This document shows, in pieces, positions 1 through 5,129 of a DNA stretch of 5,129 nt. This DNA is from an uncultured euryarchaeote (lineage in GTDB: Archaea; Thermoplasmatota; Poseidoniia; Poseidoniales; Thalassarchaeaceae), in the NCBI GenBank assembly GCA_937897085.1, contig CALCOR010000326.1, positions 1-5,129 on the forward strand. Direction: 5' to 3'. The translations under genes and the position numbers were made by a program. Each line of letters begins with the position of its first letter. Positions within the stretch are counted from its first letter, which is position 1. Under the pieces are notes generated by a model. The model was not told the origin of the DNA. It made no database searches and saw nothing but the letters and a program-made list of their open reading frames with translations.

Positions 1-176
1 CGGTCGAGCTCGTTGTGCGTCATCTCGAAGTGAGTGTTTCCCAGCACATCGGAATCGAGGTCGAGCCATTCGAGGCTCAGGCATGATTCGAGATGCGCGA
101 GGAACGGAGCCTCGTCCTCTGACAGACGGCTGACGAGCAGGGTGAGCAGGTCATCTGGGAAGGCTGGTTGTTCCAC
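1..176 (-). CDS. Hypothetical protein, 5' part only (runs off the left edge)
   Basis: An open frame reads leftwards from a GTG at 174-176 to the window edge, giving 58 complete codons plus two bases. The product begins M-E-Q-P-A-F-P-D-D-L-L and is acidic and leucine-rich (for example S-L-E-W-L-D-L-D-S-D), suggesting a soluble alpha-helical N-terminus. There is no signal peptide or membrane segment. I do not recognise the family. The GTG is preferred because a CTTTAAG box on the minus strand is centred 28 nt upstream, the usual archaeal TATA-to-start distance for a leaderless mRNA, and no Shine-Dalgarno sequence precedes it. The frame stays open further upstream past the box, so an earlier start is not formally excluded, but I see no ATG among the codons up to the box. 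GC-rich wobble positions match the neighbouring genes. The gene is divergent from the tRNA and the plus-strand genes. Confidence 0.6.
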   Translation of the reverse strand, partial: MEQPAFPDDLLTLLVSRLSEDEAPFLAHLESCLSLEWLDLDSDVLGNTHFEMTHNELD

Positions 177-200
177 AACTGTTGCGAGTGGCTGGTGAGG

Positions 201-207
201 CTTAAAG
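201..207. promoter_or_regulatory. TATA-like box between divergent units, possibly bidirectional
   Basis: The heptamer CTTAAAG (CTTTAAG on the other strand) is the only clearly AT-rich patch between the minus-strand gene and the tRNA. It resembles the archaeal TATA box bound by TBP. On the minus strand its centre (204) lies 28 nt before the GTG at 176, matching a leaderless transcript. On the plus strand the same box would place initiation near 230, about 12 nt before the mature tRNA 5' end at 243, leaving a short leader for RNase P. Which direction is used is inference; the near-palindromic core allows both. Confidence 0.45.
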
Positions 208-242
208 CGGCGGGGCGGGTGGCCGTGGCACTGAACACATCT

Positions 243-315
243 GGGCGCGTAGATCAGTTGGAAGATCGCTACCTTGGCATGGTAGAGGCCGCGAGTTCAA
301 ATCTCGCCGCGTCCA
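243..315 (+). tRNA. tRNA-Ala, anticodon GGC
   Basis: The 73 bases fold by hand into a complete cloverleaf. The acceptor stem GGGCGCG pairs with CGCGTCC and includes the G3:U70 wobble that is the alanine identity element for alanyl-tRNA synthetase. The D stem is GATC/GATC with loop AGTTGGAA (G18 and G19 present). The anticodon stem is CTACC/GGTAG with loop TTGGCAT, giving anticodon GGC at 34-36, which reads GCC and GCU. The variable loop is five bases (AGGCC, with C48 for the G15:C48 Levitt pair), and the T stem GCGAG/CTCGC encloses TTCAAAT. The discriminator is A73. CCA is not encoded (TTCCC follows) and there is no intron, so CCA must be added post-transcriptionally. The gene lies between divergent protein genes, 69 bases before the PrsW-family start. 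No integration scar or duplicated 3' end is visible. Confidence 0.96.
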
Positions 316-384
316 TTCCCATTGATGGAATCGACAAGATGCTCATGAGTGAGGATTGATGGCGGGTGACGGACTGCGCAGGTC

Positions 385-2019
385 GTGCAACCGGCCGACG
401 ACGAACTGCCATACGGCATGCAGGGCTCGCCGTTTCTTCCTGAGGGGACGCCCGCTGCAGATGGTACCATGGGAGCCCGCCCGGGCTATGGTCACGTGCC
501 GGTGCAGCAGACGGACTGGGGTTCCACGCTGGTCGCCCCGGCTGGTCAACAGTACGTCATCCCCGAGGTGAAACCGCTCACCCCGCCACCAAAGGATGTG
601 CAGATGGCACGGGTGGCAAGCCCTTGGAAGACATACAGGCGGATCCTGGGGACGGTCTTCCTCGCCTGGCTGTTGGCCGAGATCGTGTTCACGGTTCCAC
701 TCGGCTTCGCGCTCGGCGAGCCCTCGCTCTCGATCTGTGGAGCCATCTTCGCTGCACCGCTCATCCTCTGGCTCGGATTCCTGCGTCGACCACGGGTGAT
801 ACACCTGCAACGGGCGGTTCCCAACGCGCACGGAGCACAGATCCATCCGCTGGCTGGTGGTGGCTCACTGCAGACCCCGACCACGACCCGCTTCGAGCAT
901 CATCTACTGCGCGATGACTCGGTGCTCGACACACCCCCGGACAAGACGTTGTGGCTGCTGTTCGCCGGGCTGATCGGACTTCTGTTGGTGATGAGCGTGC
1001 TCTATCGGACGCTGCCCGATGATGCGGCGCTGATCGTGCTGCTGCTGTTCGCGCTGATCGCCATTCCGGCCTGGCTGTTCGGGTTCTCGATTCCCGTGCT
1101 CGCCTGGTGGTCGCATTCGACGCGCAACATCGGGGTGCACACCCGTCAACGCGACGCTGAGGCGTGGCTGGTCGGGGGGATGCTGGCGGCGATACCGGCG
1201 CTGACGATCAACTCGTTGTTCTTCCCGATGCTGCTATGGGATTCTCTCTCCGATTTCCAGACGATGGCGCTGATCACGGTGGTGTCTGCACCGGTGGGCG
1301 AGGAGTTGTGCAAAGGAATGTTCGTCTGGTTGTTCCGCCACAAGATCCGCTCACCGCGACACGGCTTTCAGGTCGGGTTCACCGTGGGCTTGGGCTTCGC
1401 CATGCTCGAGAATCTGTCCTACATTCTCTCCTCGATGTTCGGGGGTCCGGTCTCGCTCACTCTCACCGCGTTGATCCGCGGATTGGGCTCTATTCCCGGG
1501 CACGCCTTCTGGACCGGTCTCACTGGTGTGGGGATGGGCTGGCTGATGCTGCACCAAGCGCAGAGGGCGCGGGCGGCAACCGCTGGTCAGGAAATTGTGA
1601 CTCCCGACGAACCGGAGCTCCCGGAATGGAAGTTGGTCGACCCCAAGACGGGTCAGTTCATTGAGCAGGCAGAGGTGGAATCATCTGGTTCACAGATTGA
1701 TCTTGGCCTGGTGAAAAAACTGCTGCACAGGGGAGGCGACGAGCCACCGCCGCAACTTGAACATGCTATAGAACGTGATGAGCACCGGGCGGGAATTCCT
1801 CTTCCGAAGCACCCGTTGATCGGCCTTGGACTGGCAATGTTGGGCCACGCATTCTGGAACGGGAGCCTCACCTTCCTCGAATGGGCGCTGCGCGGAGGTT
1901 CTGACACGGTGGTCATTGTGGTGCAACTCTGCTGGTCTTTGGTGCTGGTTATGGGCATCCTGACGCTCGGCCGCGGGCTGTTGGTTTCTGTGCGTTCGGC
2001 TCCTGACGGTTCGTCGTGA
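385..2019 (+). CDS. PrsW-family (M82) intramembrane metalloprotease with N-terminal tail and internal insertion
   Basis: The 544-residue product is polytopic, with hydrophobic segments near residues 88-108, 113-133, 187-207, 213-240, 260-284, 291-304, 326-350, 355-390, 475-500 and 506-528. All PrsW hallmark motifs are visible: EELCK (306-310, the EExxK motif), GLGFAMLEN with a following Tyr (335-345), R-GSIPGHAFW (365-376) and GLAMLGHAFWNG (482-493). The conserved Glu and His residues are the expected metal ligands. In Bacillus, PrsW cleaves the anti-sigma factor RsiW; the archaeal substrate is unknown. Bacillus PrsW is roughly 220 residues, so this protein is much longer. The excess includes a Pro/Gly-rich cytoplasmic-looking tail (1-80) and a hydrophilic insertion (about 391-474). 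GTG at 385 is the first start after the in-frame TGA at 367-369; ATG at 418 is an alternative. No convincing ribosome binding site or TATA box precedes either. The DUF92 gene follows after 89 nt on the same strand. Confidence 0.88.
   Translation: MQPADDELPYGMQGSPFLPEGTPAADGTMGARPGYGHVPVQQTDWGSTLVAPAGQQYVIPEVKPLTPPPKDVQMARVASPWKTYRRILGTVFLAWLLAEIVFTVPLGFALGEPSLSICGAIFAAPLILWLGFLRRPRVIHLQRAVPNAHGAQIHPLAGGGSLQTPTTTRFEHHLLRDDSVLDTPPDKTLWLLFAGLIGLLLVMSVLYRTLPDDAALIVLLLFALIAIPAWLFGFSIPVLAWWSHSTRNIGVHTRQRDAEAWLVGGMLAAIPALTINSLFFPMLLWDSLSDFQTMALITVVSAPVGEELCKGMFVWLFRHKIRSPRHGFQVGFTVGLGFAMLENLSYILSSMFGGPVSLTLTALIRGLGSIPGHAFWTGLTGVGMGWLMLHQAQRARAATAGQEIVTPDEPELPEWKLVDPKTGQFIEQAEVESSGSQIDLGLVKKLLHRGGDEPPPQLEHAIERDEHRAGIPLPKHPLIGLGLAMLGHAFWNGSLTFLEWALRGGSDTVVIVVQLCWSLVLVMGILTLGRGLLVSVRSAPDGSS
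1555..1806 (+). other. Hydrophilic insertion region within the PrsW-family protein
   Basis: Residues about 391-474, between the third motif (PGHAFW) and the fourth (LGHAFWNG), form a charged, Pro/Glu-rich stretch with no membrane segment. It contains a W-K-L-V-D-P-K-T-G-Q core, a short amphipathic helix (L-V-K-K-L-L-H) and a D-E-P-P-P linker. The base composition is locally more AT-rich than the flanking membrane segments. It is probably a soluble loop inserted between two catalytic helices. Its function cannot be read from the sequence. Confidence 0.6.
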
Positions 2020-2069
2020 ATCGCGCGCGTAGCGGTGCTTGGTCAGGGGAGAACTCATCAACCGGTTCG

Positions 2070-2090
2070 AGCGGGTGGTCGCCACTCGTT
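2070..2090 (+). other. Small hairpin in the intergenic leader before the DUF92 gene
   Basis: Bases 2070-2078 can pair with 2082-2090 in a 9-bp stem (two G:U pairs) around a TCG triloop, with core GTGG/CCAC. It lies 18 nt before the ATG at 2109. No T-tract follows, so it does not look like a terminator. It could be an mRNA processing or translation-modulating structure, or a chance fold in GC-rich DNA. Confidence 0.3.
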
Positions 2091-2091
2091 G

Positions 2092-2100
2092 GGTGGTAGG
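2092..2100 (+). promoter_or_regulatory. Weak Shine-Dalgarno-like sequence for the DUF92 gene
   Basis: GGTGGTAGG ends 8 nt before the ATG at 2109 and can partly pair with the CACCUCC end of 16S rRNA. Together with the absence of any TATA-like box about 27 nt upstream of the start, this suggests the gene is translated from a longer message, probably continuing from the PrsW-family gene. The match is imperfect. Confidence 0.3.
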
Positions 2101-2108
2101 CTCGTAAA

Positions 2109-2921
2109 ATGCAGTGGCAGACGGTATTGCAAAACGTCCAGGCGATCGCCCTCGACGTAGGCAGCATCTCGGGTGGATTTGACTCGCTGAACCTGCTCAT
2201 CTCACTCTCACTGGTAGCGGTGCTGACCATTGTATCAGGGGTGAAGAGAATCCTCGATGGGCCGGGAACACTGACAGCGATAGTTCTCGGTGTGATGGTC
2301 GGAACTCTTGGCCACTGGACATGGTTGCTCATCCTACTCGGCTTCCTTGTCGGCGGCCACTGGGCCACCCGCTGGTCCTGGGATGAGAAGTCGGCACGCG
2401 GCCTCGCTGAATCGAAGGACGGCATGCGCCACTGGCAGAACGTCGTTGCCAACGGCGGAATCCCCGGTCTAGTCGCCGTGGGCGCATTCATCACCGGAGA
2501 TTGGAACGGATTGTTTCCCGTGTTCGCCTGCGGTGTGGCTGTGGCGGCAGCGGACACGTTCGCCAGCGAGTTCGGCTGTCTCGATGATCGGGTCCGAATG
2601 ATCACTACCGGTCAACGCTGTCTCGCGGGGACGAACGGTGGCTGGAGTCCCACCGGTCAGTTCGCCGCACTGATTGGAGCGTTGTCCATCGCTGGCATGT
2701 CGGTCGTGCTCGGCTGGTGGCTACAGGTCGGCAGTATCGAAGGCGGGGCGACCCTGCTTCTGGTAATCACGGGAATCGGCTGGCTCGGCTGTCAGATTGA
2801 CAGCCTGTTCGGCGCCTTGCTCGAGAACCGCGGCCTGATCGGCAAAGGGCACGTGAACATGATTGCAATCGGCTTCGGCTCACTGTTCGCCTGGCTCATC
2901 TTCGCTTCCATCGGATGGTGA
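2109..2921 (+). CDS. DUF92 family (COG1836) integral membrane protein, possible prenyl-phosphate kinase
   Basis: The 270-residue product has several hydrophobic helices (about 28-44, 53-66, 69-83, 117-129, 134-148, 184-205, 213-229, 248-268) and the conserved DUF92 blocks in order: W-Q-N-V-V-A-N-G-G (109-117), A-A-D-T-F-A-S-E-F-G (147-156), I-T-T-G followed by A-G-T-N-G-G-W-S (165-180), Q-I-D-S-L-F-G-A (229-236) and a C-terminal H-V-N block (248-250). Length is normal for the family, so it appears complete. Plant VTE6 in this family phosphorylates phytyl phosphate to phytyl diphosphate. An equivalent archaeal role on geranylgeranyl or other polyprenyl phosphates is inference; most archaeal members are uncharacterised. 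The ATG at 2109 follows TAAA and a weak GGTGG element. The gene is 89 nt after the PrsW-family gene, and its last 42 bases overlap the convergent surface-protein gene. Confidence 0.88.
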   Translation: MQWQTVLQNVQAIALDVGSISGGFDSLNLLISLSLVAVLTIVSGVKRILDGPGTLTAIVLGVMVGTLGHWTWLLILLGFLVGGHWATRWSWDEKSARGLAESKDGMRHWQNVVANGGIPGLVAVGAFITGDWNGLFPVFACGVAVAAADTFASEFGCLDDRVRMITTGQRCLAGTNGGWSPTGQFAALIGALSIAGMSVVLGWWLQVGSIEGGATLLLVITGIGWLGCQIDSLFGALLENRGLIGKGHVNMIAIGFGSLFAWLIFASIGW

Positions 2922-5129
2922 TTCCGGGATAGACGAATCTGCGCCAGGCTCGGCTGCATCGGAAGGCGGAATATCCACTCTCTGTTCGAACAGGGAACGA
3001 GTCCCTCCGTGGGGGGAGTTGGCTACAGTATCGGTGTGCGGAAGTTCCGCTACGCGGTCGGATGCCATCGATTCTCGGTCTGAGGTGCGGTGTGGTCGGG
3101 GAACGAACATGACTACGATCAACCCCATCAGGATCATACCCAGAAAAGCAAGAATCGCAATCCACGGAATCTCGAATGCTCCTTCTCCGGAGGATGTGGG
3201 GCTCGTGTCATCCTGCCCTTCGATGGTGATGTTGATTGAGCCCGATACGGAATGATAGGCCAGATCCGTGATCTGCCAACGGAGCGTATGTCCGCCGACG
3301 CTGGCGTTGGCGGTGCGATCCTCAGCTTCTGCAGTATCGGCCACCTCGACATCATCGAACCATAGTTGCAGAGCGCATTCACCAGCGAGTTGCTCGACCT
3401 CGGAGAGGTTACTGGGGCTGGAACTCAATGTGAGGGAAGGGGTCTGGCCGACCAGCGTGATCGAATCACCTCCTGAGGTCACCACCAGGCTCAGTTCGCT
3501 CGGTTCAATCCCCGTTGCCAATGGAGGTTCTTCGGTCGCCCAACCGAACTCCGTCTGCCACACGAGTATCAGTTCTGCATTCGGTGGCAGGTCTGGTGGC
3601 GTCGGGTCCCACTCAGCACACGCGATCGCATCCTGAGGTGCCCCGGGCATCTCCAGTAAATGGATGGACACCTGGTAAGTGAGGCGTTCCTGACGTGAAT
3701 CGGACCAGAGGTCGATGAACACTCCCACATCCGAGTCGATCGATCCACCTGAACCGATGCCCTCGATTGACAATTGCTGCCAATCACCCGTCGGGCTCAC
3801 CGTCCAATGCAGTTGTGTATCCGGGCCAACCCACAGATCGTCGTCGTGCAGGATACCATCGGTGATGATCACCTCTAAGTTGGCTGGCGCATCGTTGACA
3901 ACTCTGACATCGGTCTCGACCTGAGCGGTCGCCCCCGCTTCATCACTGACCTCCGCCACCACCGTGTGGTTGCCCGCCTGCGTGAAGCGCAGGAAGGCTG
4001 TCGCACCCGGCATCGGGAATAGCGGTGAGCCGTCGATGGTCCATTCGAGGCTGAGTTTGTTCCTGTGGCTGGTGGTGTCATCGATCTGCACCTGGAACAC
4101 CGCTTCATCTCCGAGAGTCACCTCACTCGTCATCGCCGTCCAAACGATGGTCGGTGCCGGGTTGCTGATGTTGACCTGTTCCGTAAGGTCGGTCTGCTGC
4201 CCCCACTGGTTGCGTACCGAGAAATTGAGTGTGTACGGACCAGGTACATTCCAGACGTGGGCTGCGGAGCCTTCCGCATTCCAATCCCTGACCGATCCGT
4301 CTCCCCAGTCGAAGCGGTAGGTTAGTCCGCCCGCGTTCGACGTGTCTGCAACGACATCGATGGTCAGGCTGACCACATCGTCCATGTCGTATCCGCTGTT
4401 CATCGAGACCGATGTCTGCGGAGCCTTGGCAGCCGCGTCAACCGGCACGAGGAGCATGTCGGTCAGGCCCTCCTCATCACGCACTGAAAGCGTGAGGTTG
4501 TGCCAACCGGGGTTAGGGAAACTGCGCGTCCATGTCCCGTTGGTGCTCCAGTCACGGTTCCAGCCGTCGTCCCACTCCCAGAGATATTCCATGCGCGCCA
4601 TGTCGTAAGCCGAATCAGCCGTTTCTGTGGCATTGAAGGTGATGCTGGCCCCAGGAACGATGTCCTCAGGGAAGGTGATGTTGGCTACTGGCTGACGACT
4701 GGTCACCGTGTGCACGTCGGAGAATCTTCGACCCTCATTGGTGGCTGGGTCCCATGCGAGCAGGCGAGCTGTGCGCATCCCTTGGTTGGCGAACGGAAGT
4801 GAGACATCCTCGGTCAGTGGTTGACCGCTGAAGTTGAGGGCGCTCCAATCCACAACACCCTCCATGCCCACATCCACTTCGATGCTCCATCCGCTGGGTG
4901 CGCGGATGGTGAATGTGACATCATCCCCCTCCACGCTGGTACTCGTGTTGACAGCGTAGGTGACATCGGTCGGATTGATGAGCGGCGTGGGCTGGATGGC
5001 CATGACCTGCTGGTCGGCGCTGATGTTGCGCAGCCAGAGGATATCACCAGCCGGCCAGCTCACGAGCAGGTCGACCGCAGTCGAGTCGGTAGCGAGTCCG
5101 AAGTGCACGCGGGCATCGCTCATCGAACC
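2880..5129 (-). CDS. ASPIC/UnbV-PKD surface protein with C-terminal membrane anchor (5' end outside window)
   Basis: The frame is open through the right edge. An in-frame ATG at 5121-5123 is probably internal, because it falls inside an ASPIC/UnbV domain (V-H-F-G-L, then V-S-W-P-A-G, then I-S-A-D-Q). Numbering from that Met, 747 residues are visible: the ASPIC/UnbV end (1-46), PKD-like domains at about 145-228 (W-E-W-D-D-G) and 236-319 (D-W-G-D-G), a third beta-sandwich repeat (322-409), an unrecognised region with the only two cysteines, C502 and C583 (410-635), one membrane helix (653-674) and an acidic Ser/Pro-rich tail. Thirteen N-X-S/T sequons lie before the helix and none after, supporting an outside-facing glycosylated ectodomain. 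ASPIC/UnbV normally follows an FG-GAP/VCBS beta-propeller, so one is expected beyond the edge, as is a signal peptide. Role is probably adhesion or polymer binding at the surface (inference). The stop overlaps the DUF92 gene by 42 nt. Confidence 0.88.
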   Translation of the reverse strand, partial: GSMSDARVHFGLATDSTAVDLLVSWPAGDILWLRNISADQQVMAIQPTPLINPTDVTYAVNTSTSVEGDDVTFTIRAPSGWSIEVDVGMEGVVDWSALNFSGQPLTEDVSLPFANQGMRTARLLAWDPATNEGRRFSDVHTVTSRQPVANITFPEDIVPGASITFNATETADSAYDMARMEYLWEWDDGWNRDWSTNGTWTRSFPNPGWHNLTLSVRDEEGLTDMLLVPVDAAAKAPQTSVSMNSGYDMDDVVSLTIDVVADTSNAGGLTYRFDWGDGSVRDWNAEGSAAHVWNVPGPYTLNFSVRNQWGQQTDLTEQVNISNPAPTIVWTAMTSEVTLGDEAVFQVQIDDTTSHRNKLSLEWTIDGSPLFPMPGATAFLRFTQAGNHTVVAEVSDEAGATAQVETDVRVVNDAPANLEVIITDGILHDDDLWVGPDTQLHWTVSPTGDWQQLSIEGIGSGGSIDSDVGVFIDLWSDSRQERLTYQVSIHLLEMPGAPQDAIACAEWDPTPPDLPPNAELILVWQTEFGWATEEPPLATGIEPSELSLVVTSGGDSITLVGQTPSLTLSSSPSNLSEVEQLAGECALQLWFDDVEVADTAEAEDRTANASVGGHTLRWQITDLAYHSVSGSINITIEGQDDTSPTSSGEGAFEIPWIAILAFLGMILMGLIVVMFVPRPHRTSDRESMASDRVAELPHTDTVANSPHGGTRSLFEQRVDIPPSDAAEPGADSSIPESPSDGSEDEPGEQ
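3102..3167 (-). other. Single C-terminal transmembrane anchor
   Basis: Residues about 653-674 form one uninterrupted hydrophobic helix starting P-W-I-A-I-L-A-F and ending V-M-F-V. It is followed by the basic stop-transfer motif P-R-P-H-R, which places the C-terminus inside and the sequon-rich ectodomain outside. A Ser/Thr/Gly-rich linker precedes it. The 73-residue tail that follows is acidic and low-complexity. Confidence 0.85.
3897..4160 (-). other. Third PKD/Ig-like repeat without the WGDG core
   Basis: Residues about 322-409 follow directly on PKD 2 and keep the same strand order: A-P-T-I-V-W, L-G-D-E-A-V-F-Q-V, a L-E-W-T-I-D-G centre, A-G-N-H-T-V-V-A-E-V-S-D and a closing V-V-N-D-A-P. 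The W-x-I-D-G centre is typical of PKD-related Ig-like repeats in which the GDG loop is lost. Confidence 0.6.
4167..4418 (-). other. PKD domain 2
   Basis: Residues about 236-319 contain the clearest PKD core, Y-R-F-D-W-G-D-G-S, followed by A-H-V-W and P-G-P-Y-T-L-N-F-S-V-R-N strands. PKD domains are extracellular immunoglobulin-like folds typical of archaeal and bacterial surface proteins and secreted hydrolases, usually acting as spacers or in protein or polysaccharide contacts. Confidence 0.75.
4440..4691 (-). other. PKD-like domain 1 (degenerate)
   Basis: Residues about 145-228 of the surface protein show a PKD-type beta-sandwich pattern: an opening P-V-A-N-I-T strand, a central W-E-W-D-D-G replacing the usual W-D-F-G-D-G, a P-G-W-H-N-L-T-L-S-V strand and a closing R-D-E-E-G-L turn. 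The central glycine is shifted, so this copy has drifted from the consensus. Confidence 0.65.
4986..5129 (-). other. C-terminal part of an ASPIC/UnbV domain
   Basis: The translation carries the family signature of H-F-G-L, then a hydrophobic strand ending in W-P-A-G (usually W-P-S-G), then a strand leading to N-I-S-A-D-Q and a final valine-rich strand. Only about 48 residues are inside the window; the start of the domain lies beyond the right edge. The family is named after the animal cartilage acidic protein (ASPIC/CRTAC1) and bacterial UnbV. Confidence 0.75.

Noticed and set aside
296..330. tRNA 3' end as an integration attachment site
   Set aside because: No second copy of the tRNA 3' sequence and no integrase gene are visible in the window.
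168..359. 63-codon plus-strand open frame spanning the tRNA gene
   Set aside because: It runs straight through a perfect tRNA-Ala cloverleaf and has no start signals.
345..359. Mini-ORF M-S-E-D-stop before the PrsW-family gene, considered as a leader peptide or a frameshifted true start
   Set aside because: It has only four codons, and the frames at 345 and 359 both differ from that of the gene. Joining them would need an unsupported indel.
343..846. 167-codon minus-strand open frame opposite the start of the PrsW-family gene
   Set aside because: It is antisense to a gene with clear family motifs. Its product is Arg/Glu/Pro-rich without recognisable motifs, as expected from a GC-rich shadow frame.
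1949..2605. 218-codon minus-strand open frame opposite the DUF92 gene
   Set aside because: It lies across the gap and the conserved DUF92 blocks on the other strand. The product is Ser/Thr/Pro/Arg-rich low complexity with no motif, so it is a shadow.
2863..3255. 130-codon plus-strand open frame after the DUF92 gene
   Set aside because: It is antisense to the membrane anchor and acidic tail of the surface protein. The product is Ser/Gly/Arg-rich and shows no family features.
5121..5123. ATG taken as the true start of the large minus-strand protein
   Set aside because: The frame is open to the window edge and this Met falls within the ASPIC/UnbV domain, without a signal peptide although the protein has an exterior-type ectodomain.

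Overview
The window looks like a chromosomal stretch of a high-GC archaeon, most likely a Thermoplasmatota relative such as a marine group II/III (Poseidoniales-type) euryarchaeon. This is inferred from several signs. A tRNA gene carries no encoded CCA. A CTTTAAG box sits 28 nt upstream of a GTG start, as expected for an archaeal leaderless transcript. Shine-Dalgarno sites are weak or absent. A sequon-rich surface protein has PKD-type domains, one C-terminal membrane anchor and an acidic tail. The lineage is not proven from the sequence alone.

Layout, left to right. (1) The 5' end of an unrecognised gene runs leftwards out of the window (176 to 1, minus). (2) A complete tRNA-Ala(GGC) gene lies at 243-315 (plus). 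A near-palindromic TATA-like box at 201-207 lies between the two divergent units and could serve either or both. (3) A 544-codon gene (385-2019, plus) encodes a polytopic membrane protein with all four hallmark motifs of the PrsW (M82) intramembrane metalloprotease family. It has a long Pro/Gly-rich N-terminal tail and a hydrophilic insertion of about 85 residues between motifs 3 and 4. (4) After an 89-nt gap with a small hairpin comes a DUF92/COG1836 polytopic membrane protein (2109-2921, plus), the family that includes plant phytyl-phosphate kinase VTE6. (5) A large minus-strand gene (5129 to 2880, 5' end outside the window) encodes the end of an ASPIC/UnbV domain, two PKD-like domains, a further beta-sandwich-like repeat, an unrecognised two-cysteine region, one membrane segment and an acidic cytoplasmic tail. 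Its last 42 bases overlap the 3' end of the DUF92 gene in convergent orientation.

Functional picture (inference). Everything recognisable except the tRNA is a membrane or cell-surface function: an intramembrane protease of unknown substrate, a possible prenyl-phosphate or lipid-metabolism enzyme, and a large anchored surface protein probably carrying a beta-propeller beyond the right edge. The two plus-strand membrane genes may be co-transcribed. I see no mobile element, CRISPR array, integrase or obvious defence system, and no gene-free stretch longer than about 210 bases.
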